This document shows positions 7,547 to 15,307 of a stretch of DNA of 24,145 nucleotides, piece after piece (position 1 is the stretch's first letter; each line of letters begins with the position of its first letter). Below the pieces are notes generated by a model. It did no database searches. It worked only from the letters and a program-made list of their open reading frames with translations, and was not told the DNA's origin. This DNA is from an uncultured Flavobacteriia bacterium. Its GTDB lineage: Bacteria > Bacteroidota > Bacteroidia > Flavobacteriales_D > Crocinitomicaceae. Location of the stretch: assembly GCA_903887095.1 (NCBI GenBank), contig CAISOQ010000401.1, forward strand, positions 1-24,145, read 5' to 3'. The position numbers and the translations under genes are program-made.

Positions 7547-9289
7547 TTAAAAACTATGTGTGAATGAAAGTGTCAAACCATTTGATGCGGGCACCGGTCG
7601 GCAAACTCCACCAACACAAAATAATCCAGCGCGCTGTCGGCCGTAAGATATTGTTAAACGTGTTGATTCCTGAATGTAGCCTATTGAAAAATAAGGGTGG
7701 TGAGCTCTGTACTTTTTTTCAGAATTTCCAAAGTTATATTGATCCATTACACTTAGGAACCAATTTGAATTGATTGTGTATTCTACAAGTAATGTTACCC
7801 AATCTCCTTTGTCCACTGGTCGCCCGGAATGGTAAAAAGCAAAGTCACGCTCAACTTTTTGTATTTCTCCTGTGCTCGGATTTGTAACATCAACACTGTC
7901 TCTTCTATTCACAAACAATGTTTGAAGTTCGGTTCGTATTGACTGTTTATTATTGAATTTGTAACCCGTTTCCAAAACGAAAACATTTGAACGTATAAAA
8001 CCTTGTTCTTTGGTAACCGTTGCTACGTCATTATTTAATGTAATGTTGAAGTAACTCACTATCACATTGAAGTTTTTAGAGAATTTTTTCGTTATGTTGA
8101 AATTTATATCTCTCCAATATAGACTATCACTCATATCAAATAGACCAGAAGTATACGTTACACCTGTTGAATCCAATGGATTTAGCCCAGAGGTATGGCG
8201 CATAGGTCGGTAAGCTGATGAATAATTCAAATCGATACTTGTCCCATATTTTCCGCCAAGCTTTGATCCTTTTTTTATGGTGTAAAGAACTTCTCCTTGG
8301 AAGGCCATTTCACCAACTGGCTGGGTTGCATATGGATACAATGAAGCTACAAGATTATAAGTATGTGTTTTGTTTAATGACGGTAAATAATTGATGAGGA
8401 CATTCTGCAGTTGCTTGGTTCGATCAGCCCGATAACTCATATTATCTACAGATTTTGCAGAAACAATTATTCCTAATCCTTTTTGGGAGTATCCTAAATT
8501 AAAAACAGCAGCATGGCCTGTGTTATAGTTGTATAGGTTATCCTCAGAAGGATCTTGTCCTTTGAATACATATTCTCCATCAAAGGCTATTTTCCCGTAC
8601 TTAATTCTCATTCTTCCCCCATAGCAACCTACATTTTCTGGCAGAATTAAGGTTGAATTATCATCTCTTTGGTATTTACTAACAAACGATGCGCCAAGCG
8701 TTATATCCAATTTTTTAGCTTCCCACTTTTTAAGGGCTTCATTAAGATGAAACTCACCATCCACACCCCTTACAATCCCATCGCTATGAACTATTCTACT
8801 ATCCAAAAATGCATATCGCAAGAAACCATATACGCCTTTAACTGTAAAACCTTTTTTAGGGGTTATTTTTACTCTTACACCATCAAGCTGACTATCGTAT
8901 CCCAAGCCCATGTTTTCATAAGTTCTTAAAGATAAGCCTGATCCAAATTGTTCGTAAATAGATCCCAATGTTACATCCACTAAATCGTTTGCATAGCCAA
9001 TGTAACGCATACCCAATCCTGTGCCATCAAAAGTTGCGGGATAACCCTGTATTCTTGGTAAATAGGACTCAAATCGCATACCCGCTTTGAAATTGCCTTG
9101 CGTGTAAAAGACATTCATGTATGTGTTCAATAAACCTTTAGAATCAGGTTGAGTTGCACCAATAAGTGAATCCGCGTTTAAATACTGAAAAGTGCTTTCA
9201 ATATTGCCGGTAAAATTTCCGGGGGCAACTTGACCAAACGTGGAAGTTGCGCTCCAACCAAGGAGCAATAGTAAAGTCAGTTTTTTCAT
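7547..9289 (-). CDS. Outer-membrane beta-barrel protein, DUF6029-like
   Basis: Predicted secreted outer-membrane protein of 580 aa with a signal peptide (residues 1-20, ending TFGQ) and many amphipathic beta-strands, ending in Phe (SFTHSF), as barrel proteins often do. The sequence resembles the DUF6029 family, including a C-terminal FCVGGVCRPVPA segment with Cys558 and Cys563; only one further cysteine is seen (Cys222). The two close cysteines could form a disulfide. It sits between a TlpA-like thioredoxin (30 nt upstream) and the Omp28-like CxxC lipoprotein (10 nt downstream), so it may be a substrate or partner of these redox proteins. Substrate and function are unknown. Confidence 0.75.
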   Translation of the reverse strand: MKKLTLLLLLGWSATSTFGQVAPGNFTGNIESTFQYLNADSLIGATQPDSKGLLNTYMNVFYTQGNFKAGMRFESYLPRIQGYPATFDGTGLGMRYIGYANDLVDVTLGSIYEQFGSGLSLRTYENMGLGYDSQLDGVRVKITPKKGFTVKGVYGFLRYAFLDSRIVHSDGIVRGVDGEFHLNEALKKWEAKKLDITLGASFVSKYQRDDNSTLILPENVGCYGGRMRIKYGKIAFDGEYVFKGQDPSEDNLYNYNTGHAAVFNLGYSQKGLGIIVSAKSVDNMSYRADRTKQLQNVLINYLPSLNKTHTYNLVASLYPYATQPVGEMAFQGEVLYTIKKGSKLGGKYGTSIDLNYSSAYRPMRHTSGLNPLDSTGVTYTSGLFDMSDSLYWRDINFNITKKFSKNFNVIVSYFNITLNNDVATVTKEQGFIRSNVFVLETGYKFNNKQSIRTELQTLFVNRRDSVDVTNPSTGEIQKVERDFAFYHSGRPVDKGDWVTLLVEYTINSNWFLSVMDQYNFGNSEKKYRAHHPYFSIGYIQESTRLTISYGRQRAGLFCVGGVCRPVPASNGLTLSFTHSF

Positions 9290-9319
9290 TAATCGTTTAA
9301 GGTTCAGGTAATGCTAATT

Positions 9320-9841
9320 TTACTTAGACTTTGGTTTGGCAATTTTCTTAATTTCCTCGAACAATTTTTCTTCATCCCCAGGAGCATAATTATTGTGCGA
9401 ATAGACAATGTTTCCTTCGGCATCAATTAAAAAAGTATGGGGAACATTGTTTACGCCCATTGCTCGTTTAAAGTCTCCATTCGGATCCATTAATACAAGA
9501 TAATCCCACATTTTTGAGTTCACATAAGGTGATACTTGAGCAGATGTTTTTGTATCATCAATGGAAACAGCGACCAAATTCACGCCCGTTTCTTCCTGCC
9601 AACTCTCATACAAATCATGAATGGTGTTCAATTCCCGCTTGCATGGCGAACACCATGTTGCCCAAAAGCTAATAACCACTGGCCCGTCAAAGCCCAAAGC
9701 CGATGTATTGACTGATTTTCCGTCCATATCTTTCAATTGTACAGATGGAAGTTTCTTCACATCCAATACATGTGCTTCTTCTTGTGCATTTAAACTGTTT
9801 GATAATGCGAAACCAATAAATAATAATGCTAGTTTTTTCAT
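9320..9841 (-). CDS. TlpA-family thioredoxin-like thiol-disulfide oxidoreductase
   Basis: Exported thioredoxin-fold protein of the TlpA/ResA type. A signal peptide (residues 1-20, ending LNAQ) sends it to the periplasm. The active site is WATWCSPCKRE with Cys64 and Cys67, and the cis-Pro loop NVPHTFLID is present. The 173-residue length is usual. It is the first gene of a three-gene operon with the DUF6029-like barrel and the Omp28-like lipoprotein, behind a good promoter with a leader of about 125 nt. It probably reduces disulfides in exported proteins, perhaps its operon partners. No membrane reductase of CcdA/DsbD type is in view to supply electrons. Confidence 0.92.
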   Translation of the reverse strand: MKKLALLFIGFALSNSLNAQEEAHVLDVKKLPSVQLKDMDGKSVNTSALGFDGPVVISFWATWCSPCKRELNTIHDLYESWQEETGVNLVAVSIDDTKTSAQVSPYVNSKMWDYLVLMDPNGDFKRAMGVNNVPHTFLIDAEGNIVYSHNNYAPGDEEKLFEEIKKIAKPKSK

Positions 9842-9964
9842 ATGTAAATAATTTGTCTTTTAAAGGTCATATGGAATACGCCATGTTACTTTCATTTGTG
9901 CTTGCGCGAAGTATTTGCATGGCTATTTCATAATTCTTTTTTAATTGCTGGCTTTTCAATCTTC

Positions 9965-10074
9965 ATGCCGAAATCAAAGATAGTCTTGAGATTTGGGATT
10001 TTCAAAAATACAATGCAGATATTCTTGTATTCCTAAAAGTAAAGTTTAACATAAATAAATTGTTTTTTCGGCAT
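9965..10074. repeat. 9-bp inverted repeat bracketing the tlpA promoter
   Basis: ATGCCGAAA (9965-9973) is matched exactly in inverse by TTTCGGCAT (10066-10074), 92 nt apart. The left arm abuts the -7 box of the tlpA promoter. The gene-free stretch 9842-10161 holds this pair, the tlpA promoter and leader, and the start region of the T9SS cargo gene; I see nothing else in it. The pair could be two sites for one regulator or chance. Confidence 0.3.
9975..10005 (-). promoter_or_regulatory. Promoter of the tlpA-DUF6029-omp28 operon
   Basis: On the minus strand, TTG (10005-10003), 20 nt, then TATCTTTG (9982-9975) matches the Bacteroidota consensus. The predicted leader is about 125 nt. Confidence 0.65.
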
Positions 10075-10138
10075 AAAATTGGCTCTAGGATTTCAATTGA
10101 TGTTGAAAATGTCATTTCTTATTTTTACATTTAAACCT

Positions 10139-10146
10139 TAGTTTTG
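10139..10146 (+). promoter_or_regulatory. Candidate -7 box of the T9SS cargo gene
   Basis: TAGTTTTG fits TAnnTTTG and ends 15 nt before the ATG at 10162, but lacks a well-spaced TTG. An alternative is TTG (10097-10099), 20 nt, then TATTTTTA (10120-10127), with one mismatch in the -7 box. Confidence 0.35.
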
Positions 10147-10161
10147 ATTAAAAGAATTAAA

Positions 10162-10962
10162 ATGAAAAAAATTATACTCTATTTACTTGCTTTTTTAATT
10201 GCTCCGTTAGCAGCAATTTCACAAAGTGGTATTGACATACGTTACGACTCTGATGGGGCTTCAGGTCCTAATCCACCTTCTGGACCCAATATTGCTGGAG
10301 GTGTCCATTCAATAAGTTTATTTCCTTCTTCTGCAGATTTAGTTGGAGGTATCTACGAGGTTCATTTCAATATAACGAACAATACAGGCGCTGACAAACA
10401 GTGGCAAGTTGTACGAAAGAAAATAAACGTTCCATCGACATGGGTTGACCAGGTTTGTTGGCCTCCATTGTGCTACAATACAAGTGGAGATGTTTATACC
10501 ACGCCTAATTCAATAAGCTATCCTGCACCAATAGTTGTGGATGGCACAAATACTACAACAGAGGGTCTTGTTACTGAATTAAAGCCGCGTATAACACCTG
10601 ATCAAAATAATGCTGGATACGCTTTGTACAGATATTACATTCGTGACGTTGAAAGCGGAGTCAATATAGATTCTGTGGATGTATCAATAGGTTTTGTCTT
10701 GGGAGTAAACCAAGTTAAACCAGCAACTACGTTCTCTGTTAGTCCTAACCCGGCAAATGAGTTCACGAATGTCACTCTTGGTTATGATGATAATGCCACA
10801 GCAAAAATTGTTGACGCACTTGGAAACATTGTTCGCACGGAAACAATATACACCGGTTCTAAGTCTATTGATGTTTCTGATCTTAAAAATGGGGTTTATT
10901 TTATAATGATTGAGTCCCCTGGTAACAAACCACAAAACAGAAAGTTGATTGTAAGACATTAA
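10162..10962 (+). CDS. T9SS-exported protein with type A sorting domain
   Basis: The ATG at 10162 was chosen because it starts a clean signal peptide (MKKIILYLLAFLIAPLAAIS); an upstream in-frame TTG at 10144 lies inside a promoter-like box. The C-terminal 75 residues are a type A T9SS sorting domain: FSVSPNPANEFTNV, then KIVDALGNIV, then DLKNGVYFIMI and a terminal KLIVRH. This domain directs export through the type IX system and is normally removed. The middle (about residues 20-180) is a beta-sandwich-like domain, with NITNNTG and a VCWPPLCY motif whose two Cys probably form a disulfide. No catalytic motif was recognised. It is a single-gene unit (266 aa) with its own terminator. Confidence 0.85.
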   Translation: MKKIILYLLAFLIAPLAAISQSGIDIRYDSDGASGPNPPSGPNIAGGVHSISLFPSSADLVGGIYEVHFNITNNTGADKQWQVVRKKINVPSTWVDQVCWPPLCYNTSGDVYTTPNSISYPAPIVVDGTNTTTEGLVTELKPRITPDQNNAGYALYRYYIRDVESGVNIDSVDVSIGFVLGVNQVKPATTFSVSPNPANEFTNVTLGYDDNATAKIVDALGNIVRTETIYTGSKSIDVSDLKNGVYFIMIESPGNKPQNRKLIVRH

Positions 10963-10968
10963 TCTTTA

Positions 10969-10993
10969 AAAGACCGCTCGTCGGTCTTTTTTT
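10969..10993 (+). terminator. Terminator of the T9SS cargo gene
   Basis: AAAGACCG (10969-10976) pairs with CGGTCTTT (10982-10989) over 8 bp with a 5-nt loop, followed by a T-run to 10993. Confidence 0.88.
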
Positions 10994-11014
10994 ATACCCA
11001 TTCGGTTGAATTAT

Positions 11015-11022
11015 TATCTTTG
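11015..11022 (+). promoter_or_regulatory. Candidate -7 box of the RemB/Wzi-like pair
   Basis: TATCTTTG matches TAnnTTTG. A TTG at the right -33 distance is not seen. It would give a leader of about 175 nt containing a 6-bp hairpin, TACCCA (11091-11096) with TGGGTA (11103-11108), and a 27-codon open frame. Confidence 0.4.
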
Positions 11023-11126
11023 GATAAAAACCGCGTTTAAGTGGGCTTTACATTGACTTGAAAATATACTAACTGATTACAGACAGACCATACCCAAGGT
11101 TGTGGGTAATTCGTTATCCCATTCAA

Positions 11127-11210
11127 ATGATCAAAAAATGCATTACAGGAAATCTCAATATGCAATTCTCCAAAACAAAATCAGGTGATTTTAATGTTAT
11201 TTGCCAATGA
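11127..11210 (+). other. Possible 27-codon leader ORF overlapping the next start
   Basis: An ATG at 11127 opens a 27-codon frame that ends in TGA at 11208-11210, overlapping the next gene's ATG in an ATGA junction. The peptide has no signal or membrane segment. It could be a translation-coupling leader or chance; the ATGA overlap is the only support. Confidence 0.2.
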
Positions 11211-12757
11211 AACATCTACTCTTTTTAATAATAACACTTCATGGATTCCTGTTTTTTGCTCAACAAAATTCAGTATTAATTAATTCATTTTTTAAGGATC
11301 GTTTACTCGACAATTCTGATTCTAATCAATATAGAGGGAATGGTTTTTTACCTGTATTTGAAAGTGAGTACGACCTTAATAAAGTCATTCGAGATTCAAG
11401 CAAGCAATTCTACACTCTGACCAATATTCTTTTTAAAAAACACCTGTTCGAACTCAAGGGAGAAAATTATTTTCTGACTATTTCTCCTGTCGCTGATCTG
11501 ACATTAGGAAAAGACAGAACAGATACAACGGGCAGGCGTCTTTTTCAAAATACACGTGGTATATTTATCGAAGGTGACCTCCTAAAGAGTTTCTCGTTTA
11601 GCACAGCTGTTTACGAAAATCAAGCACGATTCTCAAGTTATGAGACCGCCTATTATTCATCTATCGGTGAATTATATCCAAATCAAAGTGCCGGCACTTA
11701 TTCTATGCAGAATGCTGTTATACCTGGCGCTGCGAGAACAAAACCGTTTAAAATCGATGGCTTTGACTATGCTTATGCCGTTGGCAACATCATTTACAGA
11801 CCTCATCGTTCGATTATTTTATCGGCTGGAAATACTGCTCATTTTATTGGTGATGGTTACCGTTCCCTTCTTCTTTCTGATAATAGTGTGCCCGCTCCAT
11901 TTGTAAGAGCTGTAGTAAAACTTTCTAAAAAATGGGAATTCAATTATTTAAGAATGCGTCTTTTCAATCTTATTCGCCGACCAGTTAGCTCATCGGTTGA
12001 ATCCTATTATGAAAGCAAATCTTTTTCTGCGAATTATATTTCCTATCGTCCAAACAACAAGTTTTCTATAAGTTTTTTCGAAGGAGTTATTTGGTCAAGA
12101 GGAGATTCGATTACTTCTAAACGGGTTCACCCATTGTATTATTCGCCAATTCCTGGCACTGCCTTGGCTATGCTATCAAAATCAGAAATGAATTATTTGC
12201 TTGGGATAAACTTCAATTACACCCCGCTATTAGGTCATCGCATCTACGGACAAGTTGCTGCAACCAATTGCGAACTTTCCAAACTAGGATTCCAAATTGG
12301 GTATCGCAGATACAGTTTATTCGGACAAAAAAACCTTCAATTACAGGTTGAATACAATCATGTGCCAAAAGGAATGTACCAAACCGGAAATATGCGGATG
12401 AATTATAGCTATTATAACCTTCCAATGGCCGCAGTAAAAGGAAGTGGTTTTGAAGAAATAGTAGTTAGACTCAATCACGAATGGAATCGCTGTTACATCG
12501 ATGAAAAATTAGTTTATTATTCATTGAATAAACACATCCCAAACAGTTTGTTGCCAATCACTGCTAACAACAGCTCTATAAGTGGTAACATCGCACTTAA
12601 CCAAATAGAATTAGGTTATCGCTTCAACAGAAAAATGAACTTGACTGTGTATGGTAATTGGCAAGTTCGTAGCGAAAAAACAAGTGACTACAAACTCAAC
12701 AATCTGTTATTCGTAGGTTTTAGAACTGGTATTTTGAATCACTATAATGATTTTTAA
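11207..12757 (+). CDS. Outer-membrane beta-barrel, RemB/Wzi-like (first of two)
   Basis: Predicted exported beta-barrel with a signal peptide (MKHLLFLIITLHGFLFFAQQ). The ATG at 11207 was preferred to the TTG at 11201, giving 516 aa. The motif FIGDGYRSLLLSDNSVPAPF near residue 210 is the signature stretch of the capsule-assembly Wzi / gliding-protein RemB group of Bacteroidota. The second half has barrel strands but lacks the well-conserved GWWANKYG and AHPLGGNF blocks of its downstream neighbour, so it is the more divergent copy. The next paralogue begins 3 nt after its stop. A role in surface polysaccharide handling or gliding is possible from the family, but none is proven. Confidence 0.72.
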   Translation: MKHLLFLIITLHGFLFFAQQNSVLINSFFKDRLLDNSDSNQYRGNGFLPVFESEYDLNKVIRDSSKQFYTLTNILFKKHLFELKGENYFLTISPVADLTLGKDRTDTTGRRLFQNTRGIFIEGDLLKSFSFSTAVYENQARFSSYETAYYSSIGELYPNQSAGTYSMQNAVIPGAARTKPFKIDGFDYAYAVGNIIYRPHRSIILSAGNTAHFIGDGYRSLLLSDNSVPAPFVRAVVKLSKKWEFNYLRMRLFNLIRRPVSSSVESYYESKSFSANYISYRPNNKFSISFFEGVIWSRGDSITSKRVHPLYYSPIPGTALAMLSKSEMNYLLGINFNYTPLLGHRIYGQVAATNCELSKLGFQIGYRRYSLFGQKNLQLQVEYNHVPKGMYQTGNMRMNYSYYNLPMAAVKGSGFEEIVVRLNHEWNRCYIDEKLVYYSLNKHIPNSLLPITANNSSISGNIALNQIELGYRFNRKMNLTVYGNWQVRSEKTSDYKLNNLLFVGFRTGILNHYNDF

Positions 12758-12760
12758 GAA

Positions 12761-14194
12761 ATGAGAATTCTCATATATTTAACTTTATTCCTCCCATTTC
12801 TCGCCATAGCGCAGGGTAAGGTAGGACTGGTGTTCGAAGAAATGCCAAACGATACCAATAGAATAAATTCGGTAAGTGAGCATTCTAGTGTTTTGCCAGC
12901 CATACGGCTTCTAGACACGAATCATCATTCTAAAAATTCAGAGACTTCCACAAATTACTTTTCCATCCATGCACTTGCTGATCTTGGATTTCGTTACAAT
13001 TCAAGCGCCGAATACCGAGCTGGCGCAGGTGTCAGCATAGAATCTGGAATTAACAACAAATGGTATTTTAGGGCTTGTGCTATTGAAGGCATAGGTCAAT
13101 CGGATTCTACATTTCAACCTAAATCATATATTTTCGATCAACGATCCAGCAACTTTCTTTACACTGACATTCGCGGCAGAGTTTCTTATACACCAAATAG
13201 TATTTTCAATTTTCAAGCCGGACTCGACCATAATTTTATAGGAGAAGGAAACCGCTCATTGTTTTTGAGTGATTATGGAAAGGCCTATCCATTCGGTCAA
13301 ATTCGTGCTCGATTCTGGCGCATGGAATATAGTATACTCTATCAGTTTTTTAAAGAAGAAACTTCCAGTGGTTGGCGCATGAAAAATGGTGCCACGCATC
13401 ACATTAGTTTCAATGCGGCAAAGTGGTTAAACATCGGAATTTTCGAAACGGTCGTATTTATGCCTAAAGACACAATGCTCAATCGGGGATATGATGCTGA
13501 ATATTTGAATCCAGTAGTTTTTTATCGGCCGCAAGAATATTCAATGGGTTCTTCTGATAATGTATTAGTTGGTGCCAGTCTGACCGCTCGCATTAAAGAA
13601 ACTACTCTTTATGCGCAATTTATTTTAGATGAATTTTTCCTTGCTGAAATAAAGGCAAAGAGTGGTTGGTGGGCAAACAAATACGGTGGACAAGTTGGAA
13701 TTAAAGGCAGAGCAACTTACAATGGCATTAAAACATTTTATCGTTTAGAATACAATGCTATTCGACCTTATACGTATGCTCACTTAAATTCAGGACAGAA
13801 TTATGGCAACCAGGGAATGACATTGGCACATCCATTGGGTGGAAATTTCATGGAAATACTTGGAGAATTAAAGGGCCAAAAAGGAAAATGGACAGGAAAA
13901 TTATTTGCATCCTATTTTCTGCAAGGACTTGACAAAGATGGATTCAGTTACGGTGGTAATATTTACCAACCCTATACCAATAGGCCCTACGAATATGGGC
14001 ATTTTGTTGGTCAAGGAAAAGGAAACAATGGTTTACGCATCAATTTATACGTTGGATATTGCCTTCAAAAAGCAACCAATCTTCATGTTTTTATTGAAAA
14101 TCAATTGAGATATGACAGTGCATACGATCGTCTGAGCTATATCCCAATGCTTGGAGTTCGAAGTCAACTTTGGAATGATTACCGTAATTACTAA
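12761..14194 (+). CDS. Outer-membrane beta-barrel, RemB/Wzi-like (second of two)
   Basis: Signal peptide MRILIYLTLFLPFLAIAQ, then a predicted barrel (477 aa). It carries the same signature as its upstream neighbour, NFIGEGNRSLFLSDYG, near residue 164. It also keeps the conserved blocks of the family: YLNPVVFYRPQEYSMGSSDN, QFILDEFFLAEIKAKSGWW, NKYGGQVGIKG, RPYTYAH and LAHPLGGNFMEI. It is co-transcribed with the first copy (3-nt gap) and ends at a terminator. RemB of Flavobacterium johnsoniae, an outer-membrane protein linked to gliding, is the nearest named relative I recall. No other gliding or capsule gene is in view. Confidence 0.78.
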   Translation: MRILIYLTLFLPFLAIAQGKVGLVFEEMPNDTNRINSVSEHSSVLPAIRLLDTNHHSKNSETSTNYFSIHALADLGFRYNSSAEYRAGAGVSIESGINNKWYFRACAIEGIGQSDSTFQPKSYIFDQRSSNFLYTDIRGRVSYTPNSIFNFQAGLDHNFIGEGNRSLFLSDYGKAYPFGQIRARFWRMEYSILYQFFKEETSSGWRMKNGATHHISFNAAKWLNIGIFETVVFMPKDTMLNRGYDAEYLNPVVFYRPQEYSMGSSDNVLVGASLTARIKETTLYAQFILDEFFLAEIKAKSGWWANKYGGQVGIKGRATYNGIKTFYRLEYNAIRPYTYAHLNSGQNYGNQGMTLAHPLGGNFMEILGELKGQKGKWTGKLFASYFLQGLDKDGFSYGGNIYQPYTNRPYEYGHFVGQGKGNNGLRINLYVGYCLQKATNLHVFIENQLRYDSAYDRLSYIPMLGVRSQLWNDYRNY

Positions 14195-14196
14195 AA

Positions 14197-14233
14197 ATCA
14201 AAAAAGCGACCGTATCAACGATCGCCTTTTGAT
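14197..14233. terminator. Bidirectional terminator between the barrel pair and the ssb cluster
   Basis: GCGACCG (14206-14212) pairs with CGATCGC (14219-14225) with one mismatch. The A-run on the left and T-run on the right (ATCAAAA ... TTTTGAT) let it stop transcripts from both sides. Confidence 0.65.
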
Positions 14234-14268
14234 TACTGCATAACGTAAATGGTAGGTTAGATGTAGAT

Positions 14269-14598
14269 TTAGTGTAATCCAACAATGTGCTTCAGTTCTA
14301 CTTCTGTTACATTGCGTTTTTTACCTTCTTTACTGAGGTAGGTTCTGTTTACCAAGCGACCGTGGATGGCAACTTTTTTACCTTTTTCACCATAGGATTC
14401 GATAAACTGTGCCAAATTTCCCCAAGCGAAGATGCGATGCCATTCGCGATCGGTTTTCATTTTACCATTGTTCGACCGATAAACTTTATCTGTGGCTAAG
14501 TTGAATCTGGCAACTTTTCCTCCATTTTCAAAATTTGTTACTTCAGCATTGGTGCCAATGTTTCCAACCAATGTGATGTGATTTCTAATCGTTGTCAT
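14269..14598 (-). CDS. Single-stranded DNA-binding protein, short form (copy 1)
   Basis: Single OB-fold SSB of 109 aa that would bind single-stranded DNA. Family features are the start IRNHITLVGNIGTNAEV, then VARFNLAT, REWHRIFAWG and KKVAIHGRLVNRTY. It ends right after the OB-fold (ELKHIVGLH) with no linker and no acidic tip, the part of a housekeeping SSB that recruits partner proteins. It is the last gene of a compact operon, ssb(2)-four-helix-bundle-ssb(1), starting 9 nt after the previous stop. The housekeeping ssb presumably lies elsewhere; this is an accessory copy. Confidence 0.9.
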   Translation of the reverse strand: MTTIRNHITLVGNIGTNAEVTNFENGGKVARFNLATDKVYRSNNGKMKTDREWHRIFAWGNLAQFIESYGEKGKKVAIHGRLVNRTYLSKEGKKRNVTEVELKHIVGLH

Positions 14599-14607
14599 AG
14601 TGTAGAT

Positions 14608-14976
14608 TTATAGGTTAACTTTTTCTGATTTTCTAATATATTTCATCAATCCGGTGATGATCTTCGATACCTCCAAGGCCTGAGCATACAATTGTTCTGA
14701 AGACTCTTTGCTGATGTAATTCAGTTGGCCTGAAAGAATAATTTGAGAAGACAATCGAGCTGAAGCACCCTTGGCGTCTTCAAGATCTTTTAATTTAGTG
14801 GTCAAGTCGAACTTGCTTATCCCTTCAGCTATTTTAGACACAACTCTTAATGCGGATTCCTTCATGAATTCAAACAATATTGGATCTACGTCATTAACTG
14901 TTCGAAAAATATCCAAAGTCAGTTGATGCCCTTTTTGCCATGCAATAAGGTCTTCGTGTGTTTTATTTTTTTGCAT
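14608..14976 (-). CDS. Four-helix-bundle protein (S23/IVS-type family), divergent
   Basis: All-alpha protein of 122 aa resembling the four-helix-bundle family first noted in 23S rRNA intervening sequences. The start DLIAWQKGHQLTLDIFR matches the family's leading helix, and SALRVVSKIAEGISKFD matches, loosely, the central AA-x-SI-x-x-NIAEG motif. The third and fourth helices follow (ARLSSQIILSGQLNYIS). No catalytic residues are evident; family members form small oligomers and their role is unsettled. It sits inside the ssb operon, 10 nt after ssb copy 2 and 9 nt before copy 1, so it is very likely co-expressed with them. Confidence 0.75.
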   Translation of the reverse strand: MQKNKTHEDLIAWQKGHQLTLDIFRTVNDVDPILFEFMKESALRVVSKIAEGISKFDLTTKLKDLEDAKGASARLSSQIILSGQLNYISKESSEQLYAQALEVSKIITGLMKYIRKSEKVNL

Positions 14977-14986
14977 ATCAATGTAT

Positions 14987-15298
14987 TTAAAGAATTACCA
15001 AATCATTTATTTCAACTTCGGAGATGAATTTTCGTTCTCCTCTGTTCTGGTAAAATCGGGTTACCAATTTGCCTTCAATCGCTAGGTCCATTCCCTCTTG
15101 ACACATCTCCTCGAGTATCTTAACCCACTTTCCCCAGGCTGTCAAACGATGCCAATTACTGCGTGATTTTGTTTTGCCTGTTGCATCGAAATACATTTCT
15201 TTGGTCGACATTGTGAATTGAGCGATTTTTCTTCCGTCTGGCAGCTCTACAACCTTTGGGGCCGAACATACCTTTCCAATTAGATTTACGTGATTCAT
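14987..15298 (-). CDS. Single-stranded DNA-binding protein, short form (copy 2)
   Basis: OB-fold SSB of 103 aa. Recognisable blocks are NHVNLIGKVCSAPKVVELPD, IAQFTMST, SNWHRLTAWGKW and DLAIEGKLVTRFY. It stops at the end of the fold (EINDLVIL) with no C-terminal acidic tail. It clearly differs from the copies on both sides, so this is not recent duplication. It is first in the ssb(2)-four-helix-bundle-ssb(1) unit and is preceded by a terminator-like hairpin that separates it from copy 3. Confidence 0.9.
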   Translation of the reverse strand: MNHVNLIGKVCSAPKVVELPDGRKIAQFTMSTKEMYFDATGKTKSRSNWHRLTAWGKWVKILEEMCQEGMDLAIEGKLVTRFYQNRGERKFISEVEINDLVIL

Positions 15299-15307
15299 TG
15301 TGTTAAT

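Noticed and set aside
14091..14285. Minus-strand open frame across the terminator at 14197-14233
   Set aside because: It overlaps the end of the second barrel gene and the ssb 3' end and crosses a bidirectional terminator; no protein features.
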